Shown piece after piece: positions 27,134 to 35,648 of a stretch of 64,000 nucleotides of DNA. The notes beneath the pieces were generated by a model. That model worked only from the letters and a program-made list of their open reading frames with translations, was not told where the DNA came from and did not search any database. The stretch covers positions 248,001-312,000 of the forward strand of contig NZ_JBAJEX010000001.1 in assembly GCF_039822265.1 (NCBI RefSeq), read 5' to 3'. The stretch comes from Thiobacter sp. AK1. GTDB taxonomy: Bacteria; Pseudomonadota; Gammaproteobacteria; Burkholderiales; Thiobacteraceae. The position numbers and the translations under genes are program-made. Every line of letters begins with the position of its first letter. Position 1 is the stretch's first letter.

Positions 27134-28573
27134 TCAGTTGACCGGCCGCGCCGCCTGCTCGTCCTCCTCTACCTCCAGGAGTTGGAATCGGGCCGCGGCC
27201 TCCTCGTGTTCCAGTTCCACCGCCTCGATCTGGGCGAAACGGCGACTGATCCTCTGACTGGTCGTATGCACCCTTTCGGCGTCCTCGTGGGCCTGGCGGA
27301 TGTGGTCGGCGAGCTTCTTCATACGCGCGTCGAACATGTGGAAATCCTTAGCCAGCTTGGCCAGGGAATCCTTGATGATATGCACCTGCTTGCGCGTCTC
27401 CACGTCCTTGATCACGGCGCGCGCAGTGTTGAGGATGGCCATCATGGTGGTGGGCGAGACGATCCACACGCGCTTTTGCATGGCATATTCCACCACGTCC
27501 GGATGATAACCGTGAATCTCGGCGAACACCGCCTCCGCCGGCACGAACATCACCGCGCCATCCGCTGTCTCGTTGGGAATGATGTACTTGGCTGCGATGT
27601 CGTCGATGTGTTTCTTCACGTCCTGCTTGAACTGACGTTGCGCCGCCGCCCGTTCCGCCTCGGACAGGGATTTGTCGAACATGCGGTGGTAGTTCTCCAG
27701 TGGAAATTTGGAATCCACCGCGACGGTGCCCGTGGGCTCCGGCAGGAACAGCGCGCAGTCCACGCGCGTGCCGTTGGACAGCTTGTGCTGCATGGCATAG
27801 ATGGGCTGCAGCGAATTATTGGGCAGGATGTTGCGCACCAGGGTTTCCAGTTGCACTTCGCCAAACGCCCCGCGGGCGCGCTTATCGCCCAAAAGCTCCT
27901 GCAGACTGACGACATTGCTGGTAAGGCCGTCGATCTTTTTTTGCGCCTCGTCAATGGTGGCCAGCCGTGCCATGACCTGGGCAAAGGTTTCATTGGTCTT
28001 GCGGAAGCCCTCGTCCAGCCGTTCCGAGACCTTGCCTGAGATTTGTTCCAGGCGGCTATCCGTGGTCTTGGTGAGGGCTTCCATGGCACTCATGAGCTGC
28101 TGCGTCACCGCCGCCATGGTCTTGGTGATCAGCTCCTGATCGGCGCGTCCCTGTTCGCTCATCGTCTGGGTGAGCCGCGCCAGCGTGTCCTCGCGTAGGG
28201 CATTGAGACGTTCCTGGGTGGCCGCCGTGGTCTCCATCAGGCTACGTGCCATCATTTCGCGCAACTGGCCCAGGCTTTCCGTCTGCGCGACCTGGAGCTG
28301 ATGCATGGACTCGCGCGTGAGCTTGAGCTCAAGGGAAATGACACTGCGTTGCCGCTCGGCCTGATCGGCGATCACCTGGTTGATGCGGTCACCCTGCTTG
28401 TTGAGATTGTCGTGGAGATCGGCCAGCATCAGCCGATGCTTGTCCTCCAGCATCTGGCCGATTTCCACGGGAGACTGCTCCTGCAGCCGCGCCATGTGCC
28501 CCAGCCGCAGGCCAATCCAGAGGGCGCCCAGCACGAAGAAGAGCAGCAAGACGCCGATCAGAATTTCCAGCAT
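27134..28573 (-). CDS. rmuC: DNA recombination protein RmuC
   Basis: RmuC limits inversions at short inverted repeats; its predicted nuclease fold has not been fully explained. The 479-residue product has an N-terminal membrane helix (residues 3-25, LIGVLLLFFVLGALWIGLRL), a long coiled coil (about 40-220), then the RmuC core with GAFGEVQLETLVRNIL, VAVDSKFPLENYHRM, PNETADGAVMFVPAEAVFAE and VSPTTMMAILNTARAV. The length is typical. A short spacing suggests cotranscription with the small secreted protein downstream. Confidence 0.94.
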   Translation of the reverse strand: MLEILIGVLLLFFVLGALWIGLRLGHMARLQEQSPVEIGQMLEDKHRLMLADLHDNLNKQGDRINQVIADQAERQRSVISLELKLTRESMHQLQVAQTESLGQLREMMARSLMETTAATQERLNALREDTLARLTQTMSEQGRADQELITKTMAAVTQQLMSAMEALTKTTDSRLEQISGKVSERLDEGFRKTNETFAQVMARLATIDEAQKKIDGLTSNVVSLQELLGDKRARGAFGEVQLETLVRNILPNNSLQPIYAMQHKLSNGTRVDCALFLPEPTGTVAVDSKFPLENYHRMFDKSLSEAERAAAQRQFKQDVKKHIDDIAAKYIIPNETADGAVMFVPAEAVFAEIHGYHPDVVEYAMQKRVWIVSPTTMMAILNTARAVIKDVETRKQVHIIKDSLAKLAKDFHMFDARMKKLADHIRQAHEDAERVHTTSQRISRRFAQIEAVELEHEEAAARFQLLEVEEDEQAARPVN

Positions 28574-28652
28574 GAAAACGCTCCGGGTTCGATGCCAATG
28601 CGCATGGCCCCAGTATAACCCAGCGCCCCAGGCACTTGCTCCTGGAATGACA

Positions 28653-28675
28653 AAGCCCGGCGCTGGGCCGGGCTT
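28653..28675 (-). terminator. Stem-loop terminator after the glycine-zipper gene
   Basis: A perfect 9-base-pair stem (AAGCCCGGC / GCCGGGCTT) encloses a 5-base loop. On the minus strand it is followed by TTTGTC, a weak U tract. It lies 18 bases after the stop of the gene at 28693. Confidence 0.6.
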
Positions 28676-28692
28676 CGCGAACAGGTCAGGAC

Positions 28693-29010
28693 TCAGTCGT
28701 CCCAGTCGTGACGATGCTTGCGCTTGTGCTTATAGTGCCCAAGATGCAGGCCGTTATCGTGGCGCTTTTCCACGTACACCACCTCTTTCTTCACCCGTTT
28801 GGGGCGATCCTGGGTGGCGATCGCCGCGCCGGCCGCGCCGCCCAAGCCCGCGCCGATCACCGCGCCCTCACGGCCGCCTACCGCCGAGCCCACCGCCGCA
28901 CCGGCCGCGCCTCCCAGGGCGCCGCCCACCACTGCGTCAGTATCCAAAGCATGGGCCGTGGAAATGAGGCCTGCAGAGGCCAGCCACACCGTCAGCAAAG
29001 TCCGTTTCAT
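28693..29010 (-). CDS. Glycine-zipper (YMGG-like) envelope protein
   Basis: The 105-residue product (ATG 29010, with an AAAGGATGG site) has a signal peptide (MKRTLLTVWLASAGLISTAHA). The centre is built of Gly-zipper repeats, VVGGALGGAAGAAVGSAVGG and VIGAGLGGAAGAAIA, which suit helix packing in a membrane. The C-terminus is Lys/His-rich (HLGHYKHKRKHRHDWDD) and could bind metal or nucleic acid. Open frame continues upstream to 29211 but lacks family features. The function is unknown; similar proteins are outer-membrane or stress-related. Confidence 0.8.
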   Translation of the reverse strand: MKRTLLTVWLASAGLISTAHALDTDAVVGGALGGAAGAAVGSAVGGREGAVIGAGLGGAAGAAIATQDRPKRVKKEVVYVEKRHDNGLHLGHYKHKRKHRHDWDD

Positions 29011-29093
29011 AGTCCATCCTTTCAGAAAGTTCCGCGCGCCTTGTATACCATCCTCCGCCGCCGGGCAACATGAAATTTCTGTCAGACAACCCT

Positions 29094-29474
29094 TCACCCC
29101 GGCACGTTGCGCATATGATCGGCCGTGCGGGCGAAAGCTTGAATCAATTCTTGGCGCAGCTCGTTTTCTACCCCCAGTTCGGCCATGGCCCGCGCCATGC
29201 ACGCGAGCCACTGGTCGCGTTCCGCCACGCCGATGGGAAAGGGCAGGTGCCGCGCCCGCAGCATGGGGTGGCCGAAGGCCTCCACATAAAGTGGCGGACC
29301 GCCCATCCAGCCCGACAGAAACATGAACAGCTTCTCGCGGGAAGCGGTGAGATCCCGTGGGTGTAGCTTGCGAATGCCGTAGTAGTCCGGATCCTCGTCC
29401 ATGAGATCGTAGAAGCGGTCCACCAGTTGGCGGACTTTTTCTTCGCCGCCGATTCGTTCGTAATGCGTCTGCAT
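29094..29474 (-). CDS. Group II truncated haemoglobin
   Basis: This is a 2-on-2 globin of 126 residues from ATG 29474. Family motifs are visible: THYERIGGEEKVRQLVDRFYDLM, the YYGIRKLHP segment, FMFLSGWMGGPPLYVEAFGH (with distal Trp), RARHLPFPIG with the proximal His, and ERDQWLACM. Group II globins bind oxygen and NO and are linked to NO detoxification or oxidase supply. The start lies 2 bases past the purT stop, so it is probably translated from the purT mRNA. Confidence 0.92.
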   Translation of the reverse strand: MQTHYERIGGEEKVRQLVDRFYDLMDEDPDYYGIRKLHPRDLTASREKLFMFLSGWMGGPPLYVEAFGHPMLRARHLPFPIGVAERDQWLACMARAMAELGVENELRQELIQAFARTADHMRNVPG

Positions 29475-29476
29475 GC

Positions 29477-30676
29477 TCAAGCCTTCACCGGTCGCACCAG
29501 GCTCGCCGCCCGTTTGGCCCGTGCCCTCGCCTCGTCGATATCCTTGCCATTGGCCAATGCCACGCCCATGCGCCGGCGCTCGAACGACACCGGCTTGCCG
29601 AACAGGCGAATCTCGCTTTGCGGCACCGCCAGCGCCTCGGCCACGCCCTCGAAGGCGATGCCCGCCGCTTCCATGCCGCCGTAGATCACGGCACTCGCCC
29701 CGGGCTCGCGCAGGCTCACATCCACCGGCAGGCCGAGGATGGCGCGCGCATGCAGGTCAAATTCGCTCTGCACCTGCGAACACATCGTCACCATGCCCGT
29801 GTCGTGGGGCCGCGGGCTCACCTCCGAGAACCACACCTCATCGCCCTTGACGAACAGTTCCACGCCGAAGATGCCGCGCCCGCCCAGCGCATCCGTGACA
29901 CGCTGGGCGATCTCGCGCGCGCGCTCCCGCGCCAGCGGGCTCATGGGCTGAGGCTGCCAACTCTCCACGTAATCGCCCTTGACCTGCACATGACCGATGG
30001 GCGCGCAGAAGAAAGTTTCCACCTGCCCGGACCCGCCCACGGCGCGCACCGTGAGCTGGGTGATCTCGTAGTCGAAATCGATGAAGCCCTCGACGATCAC
30101 CCGGCCCCTGTCCACACGGCCGCCGCGAGCTGCATAGTCCCACGCCGCCTGCACCTCATCCGGGCCATCCACCTTGGACTGGCCCTTGCCCGAGGAGGAC
30201 ATCACGGGCTTGACCACGCAGGGATAGCCGATGCCCGCGTCAATCGCCGCGCGCAATTGCTCCAGGCTGTCGGCGAAGGCATAGGGCGAAGTGGGCAGGC
30301 CCAGTGTCTCCGCCGCCAGCCGGCGAATGCCTTCCCGGTTCATGGTGAGCTGCGCCGCGCGGGCAGTGGGAATGACTTCGGCGAGGCCCTCGGCTTCGAT
30401 TTGCACCAGCATGTCGGTGGCGACGGCCTCGATCTCCGGCACCACCAGCTGCGGGCGTTCCTGCTCGATCAGCGCGCGCAATGCCGCGCCATCGGTCATG
30501 TCGATCACGTGGGCGCGGTGGGCCACCTGATGCCCGGGCGCATTGGGGTAGCGGTCCACGGCGATGGTTTCCACGCCGAGCCGCTGCAAGGCGATGATGA
30601 CTTCCTTGCCCAGCTCGCCGGCGCCGAGCAGCATCACCCGGGTGGCGCTGGGAGAAAGAGGGGTTCCGATTTTCAT
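29477..30676 (-). CDS. purT: Formate-dependent phosphoribosylglycinamide formyltransferase PurT
   Basis: PurT makes formyl-GAR from GAR, formate and ATP, an alternative to PurN in purine synthesis. The 399-residue product starts [20 protein letters not shown] at ATG 30676, as in other PurT proteins. ATP-grasp features follow: [65 protein letters not shown] (in part) and [15 protein letters not shown]. The frame is open further upstream, through a palindromic repeat, but without coding character. The truncated globin gene follows at once. Confidence 0.96.
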   Translation of the reverse strand: MKIGTPLSPSATRVMLLGAGELGKEVIIALQRLGVETIAVDRYPNAPGHQVAHRAHVIDMTDGAALRALIEQERPQLVVPEIEAVATDMLVQIEAEGLAEVIPTARAAQLTMNREGIRRLAAETLGLPTSPYAFADSLEQLRAAIDAGIGYPCVVKPVMSSSGKGQSKVDGPDEVQAAWDYAARGGRVDRGRVIVEGFIDFDYEITQLTVRAVGGSGQVETFFCAPIGHVQVKGDYVESWQPQPMSPLARERAREIAQRVTDALGGRGIFGVELFVKGDEVWFSEVSPRPHDTGMVTMCSQVQSEFDLHARAILGLPVDVSLREPGASAVIYGGMEAAGIAFEGVAEALAVPQSEIRLFGKPVSFERRRMGVALANGKDIDEARARAKRAASLVRPVKA

Positions 30677-30716
30677 GGAGCGCTCGCCTATCGAGGATTC
30701 CGTAAGTGCGTGACAC

Positions 30717-30775
30717 CTTGCCGTCGTCCCCGCGCAAGCGGGGTCCCAGGAAAACGGCCCTGGAATGACGGTCCA
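30717..30775. repeat. REP-like palindromic intergenic repeat
   Basis: The stretch reads TTGCCGTCGTCCCCGCGCAAG, then a GGGG arm that pairs with the CCCC, then CCAGG...CCTGG arms around AAAACGG, and ends GGAATGACGGTCC. This layout is like the dispersed short palindromes common in betaproteobacterial intergenic DNA. A shorter relative (TTGCCGT...GGGAATGACGGT) is visible near 39477-39502. Copy number in the genome cannot be seen here. Confidence 0.5.
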
Positions 30776-30857
30776 ATGATGCCACCCATCACGCCTTTGG
30801 CAACACCTAGCCAATCCGGCTTTCCGGCAAGGCGCGTATCATGCCCGTTTCGGGTTA

Positions 30858-32183
30858 TCAGCGCAGTTGGTAACGCGCGAGCTTGCGATAGAGGGTGCGC
30901 TCGCTGATGCCCAGCGCTTGCGCCACACGGCGGCGGTTACCCTGGTGGCGGGTGAGCATTTCGGCGATGTGGCGTGCTTCCAGCTCCACCATACGCGGCG
31001 GCCGGTCCGGGACGGGTGCCGGCGCTTCCGGCACGCTTCGCCTGTCTCGCTCGTGGGGAAACAGGATGTGCTCGGGACCGATCAAGCCGTTGGGGGCCAA
31101 CGCCGCCGCTTTCTGCACGATGTTGCGCAGCTCGCGCACGTTGCCTGGATAGTCGTACTGCACCAGAAGCGCGAGCGCCTCGTCGCTGAAGCGGTAGCGC
31201 CGCCCATCGCGCGTGCCCAGCCTTCCCAGCAGCACCTCGGCCAGCGCCGGAATGTCGCTCCGGCGCTCCCGCAAAGGCGGCAGGCGCACGTCGATGCCGG
31301 CGATGCGGTAGTAAAGATCCTGCCGAAAGCGCCCCTCATCCACCATGGCCAGCAGGTCACGGTTGGTGGCCGAGACCAGGCGCACGTCGGCACGGATGAT
31401 CTCGCGGCCGCCCACGCGACGGAATTCGCCCGTCTCCAGCACCCGCAGCAGCTTGGCCTGCATGGACAGGGGAATCTCGCCGATCTCGTCCAGGAACAAG
31501 GTGCCGCCGTCGGCTTGCTCGAACAGGCCCTCGCGCCGTCCCACGCAGCCGGTGAAGGCGCCCCGCTCGTGTCCGAACAGCTCGGCCTCGAACAGGCTTT
31601 CGGGAATCGCGGCGCAGTCTAGCGCGACGAAGGGCTTGGCCGCCCGCTCGGAGCGGCGGTGGATGTACTGGGCCGCGAGCTCCTTGCCCACCCCCGATTC
31701 GCCCAAAAGCAGCACCGGAGCCTCGGCCTGGGCGGCGGCGGTGAGGTGTTCCACGCAGGCGAGGAAGGCGGGCGAGCGCCCGATCATGCGCAGCTCGTCG
31801 CAATCCAGCTCGGTGCCCGCGAGGCGGCGTATCTGTTCGCCGAGATAGGTGCGGCCGTCCACCGAGGCCAGGCGCCGTCCCACCAGCTTCACGTGTTCAG
31901 GACGACCCAGCGCATCGAAGTGCACGTGCACCAGATCCACCCGAGTCTGCCCCGAAAAAACGCGCACATGGGGGCAGTCCTCGCCGTTTTCGTGACAGGG
32001 CACCCGGGAATGGTGGGACACCTCGTGGCAGCGCCGTCCCACCACGTCCTCCCGCGCCACGCCATAGGCCTGGCAATAAGCCGAGTTGGCCGCGACGATG
32101 CGATAGTCCCGATCGATCAGGACGAAGGGGTCGTCCTGTAGATCGATCAGGCCCTGAATGTCGAGCATGGGGGTTTCTGCCAT
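30858..32183 (-). CDS. fisR: Sigma54-dependent sulfane-sulfur regulator, FisR type
   Basis: The 441-residue product has an N-terminal PAS-like sensor (about 5-130), an AAA+ domain (GESGVGKE, GAFTG loop, GGTLFLDEIGEIPLSM) and a Fis-type helix-turn-helix (NRRRVAQALGISERTLYRKL). The sensor holds Cys52, Cys63 and Cys70 in CHEVSHHSRVPC...ENGEDCP. Cupriavidus FisR, which senses sulfane sulfur and activates sqr with sigma54, uses Cys53, Cys64 and Cys71 (recalled from the literature): the same 11- and 7-residue spacing. The gene is divergent from sqr, and a sigma54 site precedes sqr. ATG 32183 is chosen; upstream frame to 32276 crosses the promoter. Confidence 0.88.
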   Translation of the reverse strand: MAETPMLDIQGLIDLQDDPFVLIDRDYRIVAANSAYCQAYGVAREDVVGRRCHEVSHHSRVPCHENGEDCPHVRVFSGQTRVDLVHVHFDALGRPEHVKLVGRRLASVDGRTYLGEQIRRLAGTELDCDELRMIGRSPAFLACVEHLTAAAQAEAPVLLLGESGVGKELAAQYIHRRSERAAKPFVALDCAAIPESLFEAELFGHERGAFTGCVGRREGLFEQADGGTLFLDEIGEIPLSMQAKLLRVLETGEFRRVGGREIIRADVRLVSATNRDLLAMVDEGRFRQDLYYRIAGIDVRLPPLRERRSDIPALAEVLLGRLGTRDGRRYRFSDEALALLVQYDYPGNVRELRNIVQKAAALAPNGLIGPEHILFPHERDRRSVPEAPAPVPDRPPRMVELEARHIAEMLTRHQGNRRRVAQALGISERTLYRKLARYQLR

Positions 32184-32191
32184 ATTGGCAG

Positions 32192-32220
32192 AGTATAGCG
32201 CGAGGCCGAGTCCGTGTCGT
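32192..32220 (-). promoter_or_regulatory. Possible sigma70 promoter of fisR
   Basis: On the minus strand ACGACA (-35-like, four of six) and TATACT (-10) are separated by 17 bases. The predicted start of transcription is within a few bases of ATG 32183, so the message would be leaderless or nearly so; no ribosome site is visible before that ATG. Confidence 0.4.
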
Positions 32221-32454
32221 GTCACACGGCATGTGGACGAGCCCGCGACGAGACACAGGCCCAACCGTCGTGCCAATAAGCACAGACTCCCTTACTAACA
32301 GCCGAGACACGCTCTTGGCTCGAGCCGGAGAAATAGACCTGGCGCGGTCTTAACCTGATTTTGACATTATGACCGCGACCTAGTACGGTTGCGCCAGACT
32401 GACATGATTGCTTCGGGCTGCCGCAACACGGTCCGTATCTGTTGGTCAGCACAT

Positions 32455-32469
32455 CTGCCATTGTGGCAG
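32455..32469. promoter_or_regulatory. Inverted repeat, candidate activator site for FisR
   Basis: CTGCCA-TTG-TGGCAG is a perfect 6-3-6 inverted repeat. Its centre is about 110 bases before the predicted sqr transcription start, the usual distance for enhancer sites of sigma54 activators. The 425-base fisR-sqr gap holds no gene. No second equally good copy was found in it. Confidence 0.5.
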
Positions 32470-32546
32470 TCCTGACAGTTGAACAGACAGGGATCATTCG
32501 TCGGGGAAACGACACAAGTTACTGACTTAAAAAGGTGTCTGATCGA

Positions 32547-32562
32547 TGGCACAGGCCTTGCT
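32547..32562 (+). promoter_or_regulatory. Sigma54 (-24/-12) promoter of the sqr operon
   Basis: The site reads TGGCACAGGCCTTGCT. Both TGGCAC and TTGCT match the sigma54 consensus, with exact GG-N10-GC spacing. Transcription would start near 32574, leaving a leader of about 35 bases before sqr with a GAGGAG ribosome site. It fits the divergent FisR-type activator. Confidence 0.85.
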
Positions 32563-32608
32563 CAGCGTGAGCTTCATCTGTCATCACTAAACGAGGAGCA
32601 TTGGCATC

Positions 32609-33889
32609 ATGGCACACATCGTCATCATGGGTGCGGGCATCGGCGGCATGCCCATGGCCTACGAAATGGCGGAACTCGCCCGCAAGGGGGACCGCGTCAC
32701 CGTCGTTTCCAACACGCCGAATTTCCACTTCGTGCCCTCCAATCCCTGGGTGGCGGTGAACTGGCGCACGCGCGAGGACATCGAGTTTCCCGTTGCGCCC
32801 TACCTTGCCAAGAAGGGTATCGAATTCGTCGCCACCGGCGTCAAGCGGGTGCATCCAGAGGAAAGCCGCCTCGAGCTCAGCGACGGCACAAGCCTCGCCT
32901 ATGACTATCTGATCATCGCCACCGGCCCCAAGCTCGCGTTCGAGGAGGTGGAAGGGCTGGGACCGCAAGGGCATACCCAGTCCATCTGCCACGTGGACCA
33001 CGCGGTGCAGGCGGCACGCGCCTGGGAGCAGTTCGTGCGTGACCCTGGGCCGGTGGTGGTGGGCGCAGTGCAGATGGCCTCCTGCTTTGGTCCCGCCTAC
33101 GAGTTCGCCATGATCATGGACACCGATCTGCGCAAGCGCAAAATCCGCGACAAGGTGCCCATGACCTTCATCACTTCCGAGCCCTACATTGGCCACCTGG
33201 GTCTTGGCGGCGTGGGCGACTCCAAGGGGCTATTGGAATCGGCCATGCGCGATCGGCACATCAAGTGGATCACCAATGCCAAGACCACCAAGGTGGAAGC
33301 CGGCAAGATCTACGTCACGGAATACGACGACAACGGTCAGGAAAAGAAGCAGCACGAGATTCCCTTCAAGTACGGGATGATGCTGCCCGCGTTCAAGGGC
33401 GTGGACGCGGTGTTCGGCATCGAGGGCCTCACCAACCCGCGCGGCTTCATCATCGTCGATGAGCATCAGCGCAACCCCAAGTACAAGAACATCTACGCCG
33501 TGGGCGTGTGCGTGGCCATCCCGCCGGTAGAGCAAACCCCCGTGCCCACCGGCGCGCCCAAGACCGGCTATATGATCGAGACCATGGTCACCGCCACCGC
33601 CCACAACATCCGCGCCGAGCTGGATGGCGGTCAACCTACTGCCAAGGCCACGTGGAACGCCATTTGTCTGGCCGATTTCGGCGATACGGGCGCGGCTTTC
33701 GTGGCACTGCCGCAGATTCCGCCGCGCAACGTCAACTGGTTCAAGGAGGGCGCGTGGGTGCATCTGGCCAAGGTCGCCTTCGAGAAATATTTCATCCGCA
33801 AGATGAAGAAGGGCACCACGGATCCTCTCTACGAGAAATACGTGCTGTCCGCGCTGGGCATCAAGAAGCTCAAAGAACCCGTGCAATGA
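32609..33889 (+). CDS. sqr: Sulfide:quinone oxidoreductase
   Basis: SQR oxidises sulfide to sulfane sulfur/polysulfide at the inner membrane and passes electrons through FAD to quinone. The 426-residue product has the FAD motif IVIMGAGIGGMPMAYEM and three redox Cys: C127 (SICHVDHA), C159 (MASCFGPAYE) and C353 (NAICLADFGD). These match the three Cys of Acidithiobacillus ferrooxidans SQR, and whole segments look alike (FITSEPYIGHLG, PVPTGAPKTGYMIE). The C-terminus has amphipathic, basic helices (WVHLAKVAFEKYFIRKMKKG) for membrane attachment. There is no signal peptide. It is first in an operon with a cytochrome and fccB. Confidence 0.93.
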   Translation: MAHIVIMGAGIGGMPMAYEMAELARKGDRVTVVSNTPNFHFVPSNPWVAVNWRTREDIEFPVAPYLAKKGIEFVATGVKRVHPEESRLELSDGTSLAYDYLIIATGPKLAFEEVEGLGPQGHTQSICHVDHAVQAARAWEQFVRDPGPVVVGAVQMASCFGPAYEFAMIMDTDLRKRKIRDKVPMTFITSEPYIGHLGLGGVGDSKGLLESAMRDRHIKWITNAKTTKVEAGKIYVTEYDDNGQEKKQHEIPFKYGMMLPAFKGVDAVFGIEGLTNPRGFIIVDEHQRNPKYKNIYAVGVCVAIPPVEQTPVPTGAPKTGYMIETMVTATAHNIRAELDGGQPTAKATWNAICLADFGDTGAAFVALPQIPPRNVNWFKEGAWVHLAKVAFEKYFIRKMKKGTTDPLYEKYVLSALGIKKLKEPVQ

Positions 33890-33926
33890 CCACCCACCAA
33901 CCAAGCAAAAAAGGAGGTACGACACC

Positions 33927-34238
33927 ATGAAGCGAAGCCTGCTTTGGGTGACCCTGGGACTCGTCACCGCGAGCCTCGGGGCCCATGCCCAGGAGGTCAA
34001 CAAGCACGCGCGCATCCTCGCCGCGCCCTGCGCCGCCTGCCACGGCACCAATGGCAACAGCGTCGGCGGCACGCCCGTGCTGGCCGGCGCCGACCGTGCC
34101 CACTTCATCCTGCAGATGAAGGAATTCAAGTCGGGGGCCCGTCCCGCCACGGTGATGCACCAGCACGCCCGCGGCTACACGGATGAAGAAATCGAAATGC
34201 TGGCCGACTTTTTCGCCGCCCAGAAGCGCGGCCAATAA
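33927..34238 (+). CDS. fccA: Monohaem c-type cytochrome (flavocytochrome c sulfide dehydrogenase haem subunit)
   Basis: The 103-residue product has a Sec signal peptide (MKRSLLWVTLGLVTASLGAHA) and one haem-binding motif CAACH (Cys35, Cys38, His39). Met77 in ATVMHQHARG is the likely sixth ligand. It lies between sqr and fccB, 20 bases before fccB, and is most simply the haem subunit of FCSD. It has one haem as in Chlorobium FCSD, not the two found in Allochromatium FccA. AAGGAGG precedes the start. The symbol is by context; a free electron-carrier role is also possible. Confidence 0.82.
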   Translation: MKRSLLWVTLGLVTASLGAHAQEVNKHARILAAPCAACHGTNGNSVGGTPVLAGADRAHFILQMKEFKSGARPATVMHQHARGYTDEEIEMLADFFAAQKRGQ

Positions 34239-34258
34239 CGGATTGGAGGAGGACCAAG

Positions 34259-35539
34259 ATGAGTCTTGATCGTCGTTCGTTTCTGAAACTGGCGGGCGCC
34301 ACTGGCCTGTTCGCGCTCTCCCCTGCGGCGGTGCAAGCTGCCGAGACCCTGGGCAAGGGCAAACACAAGCCGCGCGTGGTGGTCATCGGCGGCGGCTATG
34401 GCGGGGCCACCTGCTCCAAGTACCTGCGCATGTGGAGCAACAACGCGGTGGAGGTGGTGATGGTGGAACGGCAAAAGCAGTTCATCTCCTGCCCCATGAG
34501 CAACACCGTGCTGGGTGGTTCGCGCACCATGGCCGACATCACCCACGACTACGACAGCCTGACACGCAAGTGGGGCGTGAACCGCGTGGAGGCGGAAGTC
34601 ACCGCCATCGATCCGGCCAAGAAAACCATCCGCACCGCGCGCGGGGAACTTTCCTATGACCGGCTGGTGCTCGCGCCCGGCATTGACTTCCTCTACGACC
34701 AGGTGCAGGGCACCTCCCACGAATTGGCCGAGACCAAGGTGCCCCACGCCTGGAAGGCCGGCAAACAGACCGCGCTTCTGCGCAGCCAATTGGAAGCCAT
34801 GCCGGACGGCGGCGTCTATGTGCTGGCCATTCCCAAGGCCCCCTATCGCTGCCCGCCCGGCCCCTACGAGCGCGTCTGCCAGGTGGCCTTCTATCTCAAG
34901 CACCACAAGCCCAGGTCCAAGATCATCGTGCTCGATGCCAACCCGGACATTACCTCCAAGAAGGGCTTGTTCATGAAGGCCTGGAACGAGCTCTACCCGG
35001 GCATGATCGACTACCGTCCCAATGCCCAGGTGGTGCGGGTGGATGGCGCCACCCTCACCGCCCACACCGACTTCGACGCGGTCAAGGCGGATGTCCTCAA
35101 CGTGGTGCCGCCCATGCGCGCCGGCAAAGTGGCGGATCTGGCCGGCGTGGTCACCGCGGACAAGCGCTGGTGCGGCGTGGATTTCCTGTCCTTCGAATCC
35201 ACCGCCCAGCCGGGCATCCACGTGATCGGCGATGCGGTCTCTTCCAGCCTGCCCAAGTCCGGACACATGGCCAACACCCAGGCCAAGGTCGCCGCTGCCG
35301 CCATCATCGAACTTCTGGCCGGCAACCAGCCCGACCCCGATCCGGTGCTGGGCAACACCTGCTACAGCATGGTGTCGGACAAGGAGGCCATGCACGTGGC
35401 CAACGTCTTCAAATACGACAAGGAGAAAAAGCAGTTCGTCGCCGCCCCGGGTGGTGGCGTCTCCGACAAGCATTCGGAGACGGAAGGCAGCTATGCCAAG
35501 TACTGGGCCATGAACATCTGGTCCGACGTGCTCAAATAA
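34259..35539 (+). CDS. fccB: Flavocytochrome c sulfide dehydrogenase, flavin subunit
   Basis: FccB oxidises sulfide in the periplasm and passes electrons to its cytochrome partner. The 426-residue product begins with a Tat signal (DRRSFLKLAGATGLFALSP), then a dinucleotide fold (VVVIGGGYGGATC). Cys78 in FISCPMSNTVLGG is placed to bind FAD covalently. Cys198 (APYRCPPGPYERV) and Cys368 (GNTCYSMV) correspond to the redox disulfide. The Tat signal implies folding and flavin loading before export. A good GGAGGA site precedes the ATG. The gene ends 21 bases before a strong terminator. Confidence 0.93.
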   Translation: MSLDRRSFLKLAGATGLFALSPAAVQAAETLGKGKHKPRVVVIGGGYGGATCSKYLRMWSNNAVEVVMVERQKQFISCPMSNTVLGGSRTMADITHDYDSLTRKWGVNRVEAEVTAIDPAKKTIRTARGELSYDRLVLAPGIDFLYDQVQGTSHELAETKVPHAWKAGKQTALLRSQLEAMPDGGVYVLAIPKAPYRCPPGPYERVCQVAFYLKHHKPRSKIIVLDANPDITSKKGLFMKAWNELYPGMIDYRPNAQVVRVDGATLTAHTDFDAVKADVLNVVPPMRAGKVADLAGVVTADKRWCGVDFLSFESTAQPGIHVIGDAVSSSLPKSGHMANTQAKVAAAAIIELLAGNQPDPDPVLGNTCYSMVSDKEAMHVANVFKYDKEKKQFVAAPGGGVSDKHSETEGSYAKYWAMNIWSDVLK

Positions 35540-35560
35540 TTCATCTGTCGAGAGCCTTCC

Positions 35561-35585
35561 GGGCCGCGCAAGCGGCCCTTTTTTT
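35561..35585 (+). terminator. Rho-independent terminator of the sqr-fccAB operon
   Basis: A perfect 7-base-pair GC stem (GGGCCGC / GCGGCCC) with a GCAA tetraloop is followed by seven T residues. It closes the operon and separates it from the convergent ABC permease gene. Confidence 0.92.
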
Positions 35586-35648
35586 GTCCATACAGGGTAG
35601 GGCGCTCACCCGTCGCTCCCCCGCGCAGAGGGCTTGCCGGCCGCGCCT

